Positions 9,054-18,328 of a stretch of DNA of 64,000 nt are shown one piece after another. Position 1 is the stretch's first letter. Each line of letters opens with the position of its first letter. A program made the position numbers and the translations under genes. This DNA comes from a virus: positions 124,001 to 188,000 of the IMG/VR virus record IMGVR_UViG_3300046170_000378; one strand, given 5' to 3'. A model generated the notes under the pieces. The model did not search any database, was not told the DNA's origin, and was given only the letters and a program-made list of their open reading frames with translations.

Positions 9054-10262
9054 ATGAACATCGAAGCGCTAGAAAATAAATCTATCGAGGAATTGACTGA
9101 TAATGAGGCGAAGCTGCTTGTAGATCACTACAAGCAGCTTTCAGCCAAATATACAGCATATGAACAAGCAGTTAAGTTAACACTAAACTCGATCTACGGA
9201 GCCTTCGGTAATAAGTGGTTCCACTTTTTTAATATTGACATTGCCGAGTCAATTACAAAACAAGGCAAAAATGCAATTCTCTACTCAGAAACAATTCTTA
9301 ATAAATATGTTAATGAGTTTTGGCACAAAGACACAGCAGTCCACGCACATTTCGGTATCAAAGTAAAGGGTAAAATTGAAAAACCTGCAGTAATTTATAT
9401 TGATACAGATTCATGTTACGTACAGTTTCAGGATTTGTATGAATCAATAATTTGGCCAGAAGAAACCGAGAAGATGGAAATTGATGTGTTTATTTTAGCA
9501 CTTTATGGATTTAGGCTTAAAGATTATATAGCTAAATGTATGGAGAAGTATGCAGAAAAAAGAAACACAGATAATTATTTAATATTCGAACTAGAGGCGC
9601 TCGCGTACAATGGTATTTGGATGTCCAAGAAAAAGTATATTCAAAACATAGCATGGGACGATAAGTTAGAAATTACAGATCGTCACAAATCATTGAAGAA
9701 AATTAAGACAATTGGATTTGATACGATTCAATCTTCAACGCCCAAATTTGTTAGAGAAAAACTAGTAGAAGCACTTAAAATTATCTTTAAAAGTAGAGTA
9801 ACTCCAACTGCAGAAGATCTACAAGCATTGGTTGTTTTTATGAAAGAAACCAAGAAACAATTCAAACTGGCAGATATTGATGAGATTTCATTTAATAGAA
9901 GAACCAACAATATCGATAAGTATATTGTAGATGATCAGACAGAATTTCAGATAGGACTAAAATGTCCAGCCAATGTTAAAGCCGCAGGATATTATAACTA
10001 TCTACTAAATAACAATAAAAAGTATAAAAACAAATATAAGGTTATTGGTAACGGTGAAAAGCTAAAGATTTATAACTGTAAATCACCAATATCAGAGGTT
10101 TATGCATATATGCCAAATGAACACCCTTATGAAATTGCTCCAGAAATTGATTACGACACTCAATTTGAAAAAGCAATGATTGATCCTCTTAATAGAGTAT
10201 TGACAGCAATTGGTCTACAAACACTAGACACTAATCTAATTTACGCATCGTCGTTATTTTAA
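9054..10262 (+). CDS. 43B: DNA polymerase B family, C-terminal half (fingers, motifs B and C, thumb)
   Basis: About 402 residues completing the T4 gp43-type polymerase begun at 3026. The start is taken as ATG 9054, two bases after the clamp stop; an upstream TTG in frame is less likely. After a short acidic lead the fingers helix and motif B (KLTLNSIYGAFGN) appear, then motif C with the catalytic aspartates in YIDTDSCYVQF, then the WMSKKKYIQN block and thumb. The final IYASSLF resembles the clamp-binding tail of T4 polymerase (LDFLFG). Together the halves total about 875 residues against 898 in T4, with no core motif missing. They presumably assemble as a heterodimer. Confidence 0.9.
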   Translation: MNIEALENKSIEELTDNEAKLLVDHYKQLSAKYTAYEQAVKLTLNSIYGAFGNKWFHFFNIDIAESITKQGKNAILYSETILNKYVNEFWHKDTAVHAHFGIKVKGKIEKPAVIYIDTDSCYVQFQDLYESIIWPEETEKMEIDVFILALYGFRLKDYIAKCMEKYAEKRNTDNYLIFELEALAYNGIWMSKKKYIQNIAWDDKLEITDRHKSLKKIKTIGFDTIQSSTPKFVREKLVEALKIIFKSRVTPTAEDLQALVVFMKETKKQFKLADIDEISFNRRTNNIDKYIVDDQTEFQIGLKCPANVKAAGYYNYLLNNNKKYKNKYKVIGNGEKLKIYNCKSPISEVYAYMPNEHPYEIAPEIDYDTQFEKAMIDPLNRVLTAIGLQTLDTNLIYASSLF

Positions 10263-10272
10263 AAAAAACATT

Positions 10273-10428
10273 ATGACACCAACATTTTACGAAACTATTT
10301 TAAGTTTAACAAAGCAAACACCTAATGACATGGAACTAGGTAATGCAGTAAGAAGATTAATTTGGAAATTAGATGCAGCTGAAGCGTCAGATCCAAATCA
10401 ATTAAAAATTAATTTTCCAGAAGAATAA
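10273..10428 (+). CDS. Small hypothetical protein (51 residues)
   Basis: A 51-codon frame (MTPTFYETILSLTKQTPND...) 10 bases after the polymerase stop and one base before the next small gene. Helical and acidic, with no recognised domain. Close packing on both sides supports it being translated. Confidence 0.5.
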   Translation: MTPTFYETILSLTKQTPNDMELGNAVRRLIWKLDAAEASDPNQLKINFPEE

Positions 10429-10429
10429 C

Positions 10430-10639
10430 ATGCACGTAGAATTAACAACTAGGCAAAAAGAATATGTTGAACAGTATCAATATATTTTAAATAGATTAAA
10501 CCAAATTCAAAAAGAATTAAGCTCTCTTGGTCAAGAATCAACAGACCTTATCAAAAATCTTCAAGAATTAAGAGAGGCTGAGTCTATTGAATTTCCAAAT
10601 GCAAACTTAATAGAAACATTAAAAGAAGCCGACGAGTAA
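10430..10639 (+). CDS. Small coiled-coil protein (69 residues)
   Basis: A 69-residue, strongly helical protein with heptad-like leucine and isoleucine spacing, so probably a short coiled coil. Its stop codon lies inside the stem-loop of the terminator at 10629-10651. Function not recognised. Confidence 0.55.
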   Translation: MHVELTTRQKEYVEQYQYILNRLNQIQKELSSLGQESTDLIKNLQELREAESIEFPNANLIETLKEADE

Positions 10640-10651
10640 GTCGGTTTTTTT
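10629..10651 (+). terminator. Rho-independent terminator overlapping a stop codon
   Basis: CCGAC (10629-10633) pairs with GTCGG (10640-10644), followed by seven T. The loop contains the TAA of the small coiled-coil gene. Confidence 0.75.
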
Positions 10652-10654
10652 ATT

Positions 10655-10684
10655 TAGAAACAAACGAAGTTATAGTGATATAAC
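10655..10684 (+). promoter_or_regulatory. Promoter for uvsX
   Basis: TAGAAA (10655-10660) and TATAAC (10679-10684) with an 18-base spacer, a slightly weaker member of the TTGAAAC/TATAA family, 22 bases before uvsX and directly after a terminator. Confidence 0.5.
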
Positions 10685-10706
10685 CTTAAACAAAAAGTAT
10701 AATTAC

Positions 10707-11816
10707 ATGGCAAAGAAAGATTTTAGTTTTGACGATATAAACGCTGAGTTAAAACAATTGAATCCTATGGGATCAATTATGGCAGACTCAACTTTTAGTG
10801 AAGTTACAGAGTGGATTGACACTGGTAACTATCACTTGAATGCATGTGTTAGTGGTTCACTTTTCGGTGGATGGCCAAACAGTAGAACATGTTCAATCGC
10901 AGGACCCTCAGGAACTGGTAAAACATTCTTAGTATTGAACTCAGTAAAAAGAGCAATCGATATGGGATATAATGTGATCTATTATGATAGTGAAGCTGCG
11001 GTAGATAAAGATCAAATGGAAAAGTTTGGTATTGATGTTACTAAAGTAAATTATCAACCAATTAACACTGTTCAAGAATTTAGAACATCGGTTACTACAT
11101 TAACTAGTAAGATGCAAGAGATCAAAAGAGTTGGTGGTAAAACACCAAAGGTTATGATGATTCTAGATTCTGCAGGTAACTTAGCAACACAAAAAGAAAT
11201 TGAAGATGCAAAATCAGGATCTGAAAAAGCAGATATGACAAGATCTAAGGTGCTAAAATCTATTTTTAGAATCATTATGACACCTTTAGCAGATCTTAAG
11301 ATACCGTTTATTTTTACTAACCATACTTATCAGACTCAAGATTTTATCTCAAGACAAGTAGCTGGTGGTGGAACTGGACCAGAATATGCAGCATCTATTG
11401 TTCTATTCTTAGGAAAGGCGCAACTTAAAGAATCTAGTGGTGAAAAAGCAGGTATTATTGTAACTGCTAAGCCAAATAAGAATCGTTTTGCAAAACCACA
11501 TAATATTAAATTTCACCTACACTTTACAGAAGGTATGAACAGATATGTTGGGTTAGAACAATATATTGATTGGGAAGAAATTGGTATTACAAAGGGTGTT
11601 ATCGAAAAGGGTGAGAAGATCCCTAAGAAAACTGCAAGAAATTGGATCTGTAAGCACTTAGACGAAACTGTACCTAATAAAGATTTCTTCTCAGAGAAAG
11701 TATTTACACAAGAAGTATTAGAAAAGATTGAAGCTAGAATCAAACATGTCTTTAATTACAATACTGAAGAAAGAGAAATAGACTTAGACGAAATATTAGA
11801 AGAGGATGCAAATTAA
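10707..11816 (+). CDS. uvsX: RecA-like recombinase UvsX
   Basis: A 369-residue RecA-fold ATPase (T4 UvsX is 391). Walker A is GPSGTGKTF near residue 70. The Walker B strand is VMMILDSAGNLA near residue 150. A later block, NHTYQTQDFISRQVAGGGTGPEY, corresponds to the DNA-binding loop region. It forms presynaptic filaments on single-stranded DNA and drives recombination-dependent replication and repair. The acidic tail (EREIDLDEILEEDAN) is typical of phage recombinases. The next gene starts within its last 11 bases. Confidence 0.92.
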   Translation: MAKKDFSFDDINAELKQLNPMGSIMADSTFSEVTEWIDTGNYHLNACVSGSLFGGWPNSRTCSIAGPSGTGKTFLVLNSVKRAIDMGYNVIYYDSEAAVDKDQMEKFGIDVTKVNYQPINTVQEFRTSVTTLTSKMQEIKRVGGKTPKVMMILDSAGNLATQKEIEDAKSGSEKADMTRSKVLKSIFRIIMTPLADLKIPFIFTNHTYQTQDFISRQVAGGGTGPEYAASIVLFLGKAQLKESSGEKAGIIVTAKPNKNRFAKPHNIKFHLHFTEGMNRYVGLEQYIDWEEIGITKGVIEKGEKIPKKTARNWICKHLDETVPNKDFFSEKVFTQEVLEKIEARIKHVFNYNTEEREIDLDEILEEDAN

Positions 11817-12105
11817 TCAGGATAATCTACCCATAAAATATGTTATGGGCATAGAAAAAGATTTACCTGAATATCCAACCGGCTTTGACATACTCTACAA
11901 AGAGATACAATTGTGTGTTAGAATGCCAGATAGACATAAAGGCAATTTTACTTTACATGCCCTAAAAACATATAGGTTTACAGAAACCGACGAATCTAAA
12001 TTATTAGAATCTATCGAAGATTTAGTTAATCTAGGTATTGTAGAACCAGTAAACACCGAGAAGGGCAAGCTTTCTTGGAAAATAATTCAAAACCCATTCG
12101 CATGA
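11806..12105 (+). CDS. Hypothetical protein (99 residues) coupled to uvsX
   Basis: A 99-residue protein starting inside the end of uvsX and ending with an ATGA overlap into the oxygenase gene. The C-terminal 40 residues look like a small helix-turn/wing-type domain (LLESIEDLVNLGIVEPVN). No family is recognised. Coupling on both sides suggests a role in recombination or replication. Confidence 0.6.
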   Translation: MQINQDNLPIKYVMGIEKDLPEYPTGFDILYKEIQLCVRMPDRHKGNFTLHALKTYRFTETDESKLLESIEDLVNLGIVEPVNTEKGKLSWKIIQNPFA

Positions 12106-12683
12106 TAACAGTAATTGACGATTTTATAAAAGATAAAAATCTCTTAGAAGAGATACAATCAAACGCACAGGATATATTTAAAGATCCAGGCGTTTACAAG
12201 TGGTATGATGGTTGGTGGAATTCACCGGTAAATAATACTACTAAAAAAATTATAGAATATGCATGGGGGCAGAATTGTCCAATTTCAACATCATATGATA
12301 TTTCTGGATTTGAATATTGGACTGGCATTCAACAGTCAAATCAAAACGGTCAAGATTTTGATGACTATTTAGAAATGCATTTCGATAAAGACGAAGCTTG
12401 GTTTGAAAAAACAGGAGAATTTAAAACCCCAATAATGGGATCTATTTATTATCCACACCAAGACGAGTTTGAAGGTGGAATGTTAGAAATATATTCTAAT
12501 GGAGATGAAAATCCACCAGAAGTACTTTATGCTAAACCAAATAGGCTGATTATATTCGAAGCTGGTAAACATCCACACCAGGTCACAGTAGTTACAAAAG
12601 GAACTAGATACGCAGTGGCCATAAATTTATGGGACGAGGAGCCTTATAGTAAACAAATTGGTAAATTTACCATAGAAGGATAA
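12102..12683 (+). CDS. 2-oxoglutarate/Fe(II)-dependent oxygenase
   Basis: About 193 residues counted from ATG 12102, which overlaps the preceding stop. The double-stranded beta-helix signature is visible: iron ligands in EMHFDKDE (H-x-D), then SIYYPHQDEFEGGMLEIY, then RLIIFEAGKHPHQVTVVTKGTRYAVAINLW, where the second H and following R are the distal ligand and 2OG anchor of prolyl-4-hydroxylase-type enzymes. Such proteins are common in large phages and may hydroxylate protein residues or modified bases. The substrate cannot be read here. It lies between recombination and helicase genes. Confidence 0.75.
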   Translation: MITVIDDFIKDKNLLEEIQSNAQDIFKDPGVYKWYDGWWNSPVNNTTKKIIEYAWGQNCPISTSYDISGFEYWTGIQQSNQNGQDFDDYLEMHFDKDEAWFEKTGEFKTPIMGSIYYPHQDEFEGGMLEIYSNGDENPPEVLYAKPNRLIIFEAGKHPHQVTVVTKGTRYAVAINLWDEEPYSKQIGKFTIEG

Positions 12684-12693
12684 ACAACATTAT

Positions 12694-14010
12694 ATGCAAT
12701 TCGGTCAAGATTTTGAAAAAATATTTTTTAGGTTATCATTAATCAAGCCTAAATATCTACAGAGTATTAAGAAAAGTTTTTATACTTCTGAAGAAATAGA
12801 TCTGTTAAGTTATTTAGCTAATAAGTTTTATGATAAATTTCATGAAACACCAAGTAAAGAGCAGTTATGGTTATTGGTTAATAGACATGAAAGGGCAAAG
12901 GAAAAGATTAATGAAGATTTATTAGACCTAGTATTTAAAACAGATCTTGATCAATATGACGAAGAATGGTTAACTACTACAGCTGAATCTTGGATTAAAT
13001 GGCGCACCTTTGACACCACACTAATAGATACTATAGAATTTATTAAGACTACTAAGGTAACACCTGAGAACGCAGACACTGTTATCCAAAAGGTTAAAGG
13101 TCTTATTAATGAAAGAAACAATCTTAGTTTTAATTCTGATCTTGGTTTAGACTTCTTTGATGTAGAATCACACGATCAAAAAGAATCAGAAAAAGTAAGT
13201 TCAGGATATAATTTTATTGACAGGCTTTTAGGAGGTGGATATGACAAGGGAGGTAACTTAATTGTATATGCTGGAGAACAGAATATTGGTAAGTCAATAT
13301 ATCTAGCAAATGATGCAGCAAACTTTGTAAAAATGGGAACTAACACTGTGGTTATTACCGCAGAAATGGCAGCTCATAAATTTGTAAAGAGAATTGGATC
13401 AAATCTTCTTAGCGTAAACATTAATGAATACGCAGAAAAGGCAAAGAATAAAGATCACATTAAGAGAAGGCTAGAAACGGTCGGCGATGGTTTTACACCA
13501 CCCGGTCAACTGTTTATTAAGCAAATGCCAACGTCACAGGCAACAGTATTAGATATTGAAGCGTATGTTAGTCAAATTGAAGAAGAGCGTCAGATTAAGA
13601 TCGGTGCAGTTGTGGTAGATTACATAAATATCTTAGCAAACTACAGAAATTTAAACACGGAAAATACTTATATGAAGATCAAGCAAATTGCAGAAGATCT
13701 TAGAGCTATGGGTATTAGAAATGATTGGTTGATAGTCACAGCGACTCAGATAAATAGAAATGGCTACAATTCTTCAGACATTTCAATGACAGACGTTGCA
13801 GAATCTGCAGGTCTTTCTCACACAGCAGACATCATGTTAGGTATTATACAAGATGATCTTATGCGAGCTAATGACGAATATTGGCTTAAGATTTTAAAAA
13901 TTAGGGACGGCGAGGGCAAAGGAACTAAGTGTAAATTGAATATTAATTGGAATTACATGAGGCTAATTGAAACCGACGACATTACAAATTCAAACTTACA
14001 CGGAATATAA
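12694..14010 (+). CDS. 41: Replicative DNA helicase, T4 gp41/DnaB-like
   Basis: A 438-residue protein (T4 gp41 is 475). The N-terminal 150 residues are helical. The RecA-type C-terminal domain begins with SGYNFIDRLLGGGYDKGG, Walker A is AGEQNIGKSI, a TVVITAEMAAHKFVKRIG helix follows, and Walker B is VVVDYINILANY. ATATQINRNGYN is the arginine/sensor strand of DnaB-family helicases. It would unwind DNA as a hexamer on the lagging strand. A primase (gp61) is not seen in this window. Confidence 0.9.
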   Translation: MQFGQDFEKIFFRLSLIKPKYLQSIKKSFYTSEEIDLLSYLANKFYDKFHETPSKEQLWLLVNRHERAKEKINEDLLDLVFKTDLDQYDEEWLTTTAESWIKWRTFDTTLIDTIEFIKTTKVTPENADTVIQKVKGLINERNNLSFNSDLGLDFFDVESHDQKESEKVSSGYNFIDRLLGGGYDKGGNLIVYAGEQNIGKSIYLANDAANFVKMGTNTVVITAEMAAHKFVKRIGSNLLSVNINEYAEKAKNKDHIKRRLETVGDGFTPPGQLFIKQMPTSQATVLDIEAYVSQIEEERQIKIGAVVVDYINILANYRNLNTENTYMKIKQIAEDLRAMGIRNDWLIVTATQINRNGYNSSDISMTDVAESAGLSHTADIMLGIIQDDLMRANDEYWLKILKIRDGEGKGTKCKLNINWNYMRLIETDDITNSNLHGI

Positions 14011-14012
14011 TT

Positions 14013-14450
14013 ATGGGAGCAAACGACAAAATATTTAACAATTCATTCGACGCACCAGACTTCGAATTAACAGACATAACATTTGATTTAGATCCTACAT
14101 TCAAGGACAATAGAGATGAAGAGATAAAAATTCATTTCGACATGATCGCTACAAAAATACATGCTCTTATAGAAGTTTCTAGATTTAAAAGCTTTAATGA
14201 AGTTGATGATTTAGGAAGATGCAATAAGCTTAAAAAATCAGACATTAATGATGTATATGGTTATATCTCAGACGAGATGGGAGCTAAATTTAGCCGTATA
14301 GATTTATTTAGCGAATTGTGTGTATACTTTGATATTAATCCAACTAAATTTTATAGTTCACTTTCAAATGTTTATAAAGAAGATCTAATACAAGAATTAG
14401 ATAAAAAGACTGGCGTTTTAGGAAAGAAGAACATTAACAAATTATTTTAA
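14013..14450 (+). CDS. Hypothetical protein with gp33-like features (possible late-transcription coactivator)
   Basis: A 145-residue acidic protein. The C-terminal part (SRIDLFSELCVYFDINPTKF followed by a helical stretch) has the spacing of the T4 gp33 core, where a short helix pair is followed by N-x-I/P-x-x-x-F and then an amphipathic helix. The protein ends NINKLF, a hydrophobic tail like the sliding-clamp-binding ends of gp33, gp55 and gp43. It overlaps the gp47 start by one base. Identification as gp33 is tentative, and the location between helicase and gp47 differs from T4. Confidence 0.35.
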   Translation: MGANDKIFNNSFDAPDFELTDITFDLDPTFKDNRDEEIKIHFDMIATKIHALIEVSRFKSFNEVDDLGRCNKLKKSDINDVYGYISDEMGAKFSRIDLFSELCVYFDINPTKFYSSLSNVYKEDLIQELDKKTGVLGKKNINKLF

Positions 14451-15565
14451 TGATTGACCAAAAGACATTGGGTCAAGAAGTCAAAAGAGTTTGGATTCTT
14501 GGCGATTTACACTTTGGCGTAAGAGCCAATTCTATGGAATGGTTAGAAATTCAAAAAGATTTCTTTGAGAATTTATTTATACCTACATTAAAGGAACACG
14601 TACAACCTGGAGATGTTCTAGTACAAGTGGGAGATACTTTTGATAATAGACAATCTATTAATATTAAAGTATTAAATTATGCAGTTAATCTATTTGAAAG
14701 ACTAGGTGAAATATTGCCAGTTCATGTTATATGTGGTAATCACGACATATGGGCTAAAAAGTCGAATGAGATAACATCGATCGATAGTTTAAAATGGATT
14801 CCTAATGTTCAGATCTATAAAGAACCTGAATTATTAAATTGGAATAATAGAAAGATATTAATGATGCCATGGAGAAGAGACGCAGAGCATGAAACTCAAA
14901 CTCTAGCAGATTTCCCACAAACAGATATTGTATTTTGTCATTCTGAAGTTAAAGGTATTTATCTTAATGCTAAAGTTAAGAATGAACACGGTACAGATTC
15001 TAATGTATATGATAAATACACACGGGTATACTCAGGACACATCCACTTTAGACAAGAACGTGGTAAGTTATTAATGGTTGGAACACCATATCAGTTGACC
15101 AGATCTGACGCAAATAACTCTAAGGGCTTTGATCTTGTAGATTTATCAAATATGGAAGAATCATTTTATGAGAATCATATTTCTCCTAAATTCCTTAAAT
15201 ACAATATTACGCAACTATTCGACATTACATTAGGGACATTTAAATCACAAATAGAAAATAATTTTGTTGACTTATTTGTGCCCAGTCAAATAGCCACTAC
15301 TAATGCTTTAAGTTTATTGATCAATAAGATTCAACACATAAGTAGAAAACTAGAGCCAAATATCTATCAAGAAGAAAACTACATCGACAAAGATTTTTAC
15401 GACATAGATGAGATAGAAGAAATGTATAAGAATTACAATATCTTAAATTTATGTGATATGTATGTTGATAGTATAGCAGATGATGAAGATATGAAACAAA
15501 AGCTCAAGACCAAATTAAAACAGCTGTACACACAATGTGCATATAACTACGATACAGAGGCATGA
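14450..15565 (+). CDS. 47: Recombination nuclease subunit gp47 (SbcD/Mre11-like)
   Basis: A 371-residue calcineurin-type phosphoesterase with intact metal motifs: GDLHFG (I), GDTFDNR (II), GNHDIW (III), FCHSE (IV) and SGHIHFRQE (V). It pairs with the gp46 ATPase encoded immediately downstream (ATGA overlap) to process DNA ends for UvsX loading and to degrade host DNA. Length is slightly above T4 gp47 (339). Confidence 0.93.
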   Translation: MIDQKTLGQEVKRVWILGDLHFGVRANSMEWLEIQKDFFENLFIPTLKEHVQPGDVLVQVGDTFDNRQSINIKVLNYAVNLFERLGEILPVHVICGNHDIWAKKSNEITSIDSLKWIPNVQIYKEPELLNWNNRKILMMPWRRDAEHETQTLADFPQTDIVFCHSEVKGIYLNAKVKNEHGTDSNVYDKYTRVYSGHIHFRQERGKLLMVGTPYQLTRSDANNSKGFDLVDLSNMEESFYENHISPKFLKYNITQLFDITLGTFKSQIENNFVDLFVPSQIATTNALSLLINKIQHISRKLEPNIYQEENYIDKDFYDIDEIEEMYKNYNILNLCDMYVDSIADDEDMKQKLKTKLKQLYTQCAYNYDTEA

Positions 15566-17232
15566 GAATAGATTTTATAGAGTTTAAGAATTTTGCGAGT
15601 TATGGAAACCAGTTGCAAAGATTAGAATTTGAACAAACAAATTCTGAATTATTTTTGACACTTGGTAAAAATGGTGATGGTAAAACTACTATTGCTAACG
15701 CAATGATATATGCGCTTTACGGTAAAGTTGAAGGCGTCAAATTATCTGATCTACCAAATAGAATCAATAAAGAACTGTATGTCCGTATTGGATTAAAATG
15801 CGGAGCACTTAATGTCGAAATAGAAAGAGGATTATTGCCTAATAAATTTAGTGTCAAATTAAATGGTGTAGAATTCGATAAAGCCGGCAAAAAATCTGTA
15901 CAAGATTATCTAGAAGAAGAGGTCTTTGGTATTCCATATCACGTATTCAAAAACATTATTATTTTATCAGTAAATGATTTTAAATCATTTTTAACTATGT
16001 CTAATCAAGATAAAAAACAAATCATCGATAAGATGTTTGGTTTTTCTATTCTTAATGATATGCAGCGTCAAATAAAGGATGAAAGAAGACAGGTTAAGAT
16101 GGATATTGATTCATATGAAAGTGAACTCAATGAAATTATGAATTCAATAGGTTCTGTTAGAGGTAAGCTTAATACTTTATTAGAAGAATCAACCACTGCA
16201 AATAAATCAAAAATAGAGGAATTAAAAGAAAGTTTAGTTTCTCTTAAGTCCACAGTAGATGCATTAGACAAAGATAGAACAAATCACGAAAGTGAGATGA
16301 ATAAGTTTAATACGCAATATAATGATAAGCACTCAGATGCCAAAGACATTAAAAGAGAAATAGATTATCTCAATAAAAAATTAAAACTCTATGAAAGTGG
16401 TCATTGTCCAACATGTGAAACTAAATTAACTTCTGATTGGCACACAAACCAAATATGTGAATTTGAAGATAACATCAAAACTAACATGAACAATATCAAA
16501 TCACTTAAAGGTGAGATGGATGTTTTATCAGAAAGAGTAACGGATGCTAGAGAATCTAAATTAGAATTAGAGTCTCAAATTTCTGATCATAAAGTTACAA
16601 TGAGAGGCCTTAAAGGTGAATTGCTTAAATTAAAGAACACGCCAGCCGGTGGTGATTTTGATCATTTAAGAAATTTAATTACAGAATTTGAAGAAAAAGA
16701 ATCTGAAAAATCTAAAAGCAAAGATAACCTAAATGGAGATTATAGCTTTATGGAAATAGTTGAAAACATTTTAGGTGAAGATGGTGTTAAAAATCTAGCA
16801 GTGAAAACTATTCTACCAGGACTCAACACCAATATTGCAGCAATGGCTCAAACCATGCATTTACCATTTCATATAAGATTTGATGAGAAATTTAATTGTA
16901 TCATCAATCACTTAGGTGAAGATATTAATCCAATGACTTTGTCTACTGGTGAAAGAAAGAAGGCAGATTTTATTATTATCATTGCAATTATTAAAATACT
17001 TAAACTAAGATTTCCACAGCTTAATATGTTATTTTTAGATGAGCTTTTATCTTCAGTTGATCATGATGGTGTATACAATATCTTAAAGATTTTAAATCAG
17101 GTTATTAAAGAAAATAAGATTAATACATTTGTAATTAATCACACTGTACTACCTCATGAAATCTTCGATAAGAAGATACAAATTTATAGAGAAAATGGCT
17201 TTTCAAAACTATCTATAGAAAGCATAGAATAA
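15562..17232 (+). CDS. 46: Recombination nuclease ATPase subunit gp46 (SbcC/Rad50-like)
   Basis: A 556-residue SMC-type ATPase (T4 gp46 is 560). Walker A is GKNGDGKTTIANA near residue 35. A coiled-coil arm carries the zinc hook CPTCETKL around residue 280. The C-terminal lobe has the signature LSTGERKKADF and Walker B MLFLDELLSSVDHDG. It works with gp47 as a heterotetramer that resects DNA ends. A late promoter follows its stop, so it closes the replication/recombination block. Confidence 0.93.
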   Translation: MRIDFIEFKNFASYGNQLQRLEFEQTNSELFLTLGKNGDGKTTIANAMIYALYGKVEGVKLSDLPNRINKELYVRIGLKCGALNVEIERGLLPNKFSVKLNGVEFDKAGKKSVQDYLEEEVFGIPYHVFKNIIILSVNDFKSFLTMSNQDKKQIIDKMFGFSILNDMQRQIKDERRQVKMDIDSYESELNEIMNSIGSVRGKLNTLLEESTTANKSKIEELKESLVSLKSTVDALDKDRTNHESEMNKFNTQYNDKHSDAKDIKREIDYLNKKLKLYESGHCPTCETKLTSDWHTNQICEFEDNIKTNMNNIKSLKGEMDVLSERVTDARESKLELESQISDHKVTMRGLKGELLKLKNTPAGGDFDHLRNLITEFEEKESEKSKSKDNLNGDYSFMEIVENILGEDGVKNLAVKTILPGLNTNIAAMAQTMHLPFHIRFDEKFNCIINHLGEDINPMTLSTGERKKADFIIIIAIIKILKLRFPQLNMLFLDELLSSVDHDGVYNILKILNQVIKENKINTFVINHTVLPHEIFDKKIQIYRENGFSKLSIESIE

Positions 17233-17238
17233 AGTCAT

Positions 17239-17248
17239 GATATATAAA
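17239..17248 (+). promoter_or_regulatory. Late promoter before gp15-like gene
   Basis: Exact GATATATAAA, 27 bases before the GTG start of the tail terminator gene and seven bases after gp46. One of the best examples of the late motif. Confidence 0.65.
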
Positions 17249-17275
17249 ACAACCATAAATACATACTTTAATTAA

Positions 17276-18322
17276 GTGGCTACATATAATCTTAAATACA
17301 ACAAAGACGATTCAGTTATTAGACATATCATTATAGGTCTATTAGCAGATCTAAATAGTAAATTAAGTTTTAAGAGACAGCTTACGAATGATAATAGAGT
17401 AGTTGTCGACGTTCCATTTTTTTATTCTGTTTCTGGGGATGAAAACTTCCTAAAAGATGCATTTTTATTTTCTAATGCAAATGGAGTTGGTTGTGATCCA
17501 GATGGAGAATTTGCAGATGGAAACTATGACAAAGTTCCAAGAGGAATTGTTAATCTAACATCATTTGCAGTTGATCCATCTAAATTAGTTAACAAAAGAA
17601 ATTTAGGTAATTATAACAGAATCAACGATGAGGGTTTTATGGAAGGTTTTGTTGCAGAATTTCAAATGATTCCTGTTAATGTAGGTGTAGATATTGAAAT
17701 TTTGCTTTCAAGTCAATTAGATTTGTTTAAAGTAACAGAAGCACTTGTTAAAAAAATGTATAAGGCTAATTTCTATCATGTAGATGCTGGACATATTGAA
17801 GACGGTACATATAGAATAAGTTCACAATACATGATGCCAGATGATTACACACAAGAAAGACCAATTGAATATGGATTCGACGATAAAGGAAATCATAAAG
17901 TAACTTTTAGCTTAGAGATAAATTCATTTATTCCTGATTTCCAATTTGAAGAAGATCAAATTAGAAAATATACCACTGAATACTTTTCACTTGGAGCTAA
18001 AGGTAATTTCGGAGATCCTAATGGATTTATAACTGGTATTCCAGTTGGACACGTATATTGTGATAATTCAACGGGTGCAAAATGGGAATTTAACGGTGAA
18101 GTTTGGCTACAAACAGGTATATGCGATGACGAGAACTTAGGAGAAAGACTAGAGCTTAGAGAAGAGATCGTTAACGTTACCAAAAGAAGAAAACAAAGTA
18201 ATAGAATGTTCACAATTGGTAATTCTTCAATAAATCTAGAAGATAAATTAACCGACCAAGAAAGAACTATGTTGGGGGACAATTATAACGTCACAGGGCG
18301 TGACTTACCATTCGATGAATAG
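17276..18322 (+). CDS. 15: Tail terminator/sheath stabiliser, T4 gp15-like
   Basis: A 348-residue protein with a GTG start. The order of features matches T4 gp15: an N-terminal IIGLLADLNSKLSFKRQ helix, a VVVDVPFFY strand, PRGIVNLTSFAVDPSKLVNKRNL, then a strand FVAEFQMIPVNVGVDIEILLSSQLDLFKVTEALVKKM, and finally KVTFSLEINSFIPDFQFEED. In T4 gp15 caps the finished tube and sheath and joins the tail to the neck. The C-terminal 100 residues are an extension not expected in T4. It begins the first late block behind its own late promoter. Confidence 0.68.
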   Translation: MATYNLKYNKDDSVIRHIIIGLLADLNSKLSFKRQLTNDNRVVVDVPFFYSVSGDENFLKDAFLFSNANGVGCDPDGEFADGNYDKVPRGIVNLTSFAVDPSKLVNKRNLGNYNRINDEGFMEGFVAEFQMIPVNVGVDIEILLSSQLDLFKVTEALVKKMYKANFYHVDAGHIEDGTYRISSQYMMPDDYTQERPIEYGFDDKGNHKVTFSLEINSFIPDFQFEEDQIRKYTTEYFSLGAKGNFGDPNGFITGIPVGHVYCDNSTGAKWEFNGEVWLQTGICDDENLGERLELREEIVNVTKRRKQSNRMFTIGNSSINLEDKLTDQERTMLGDNYNVTGRDLPFDE

Positions 18323-18328
18323 TAGAAT

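Noticed and set aside
4442-9054. Split intein, intron or homing endonuclease as the cause of the polymerase split
   Set aside because: Neither half has intein-like termini (no Cys-start or His-Asn end), and no LAGLIDADG, GIY-YIG or HNH endonuclease gene is visible in the intervening sequence.
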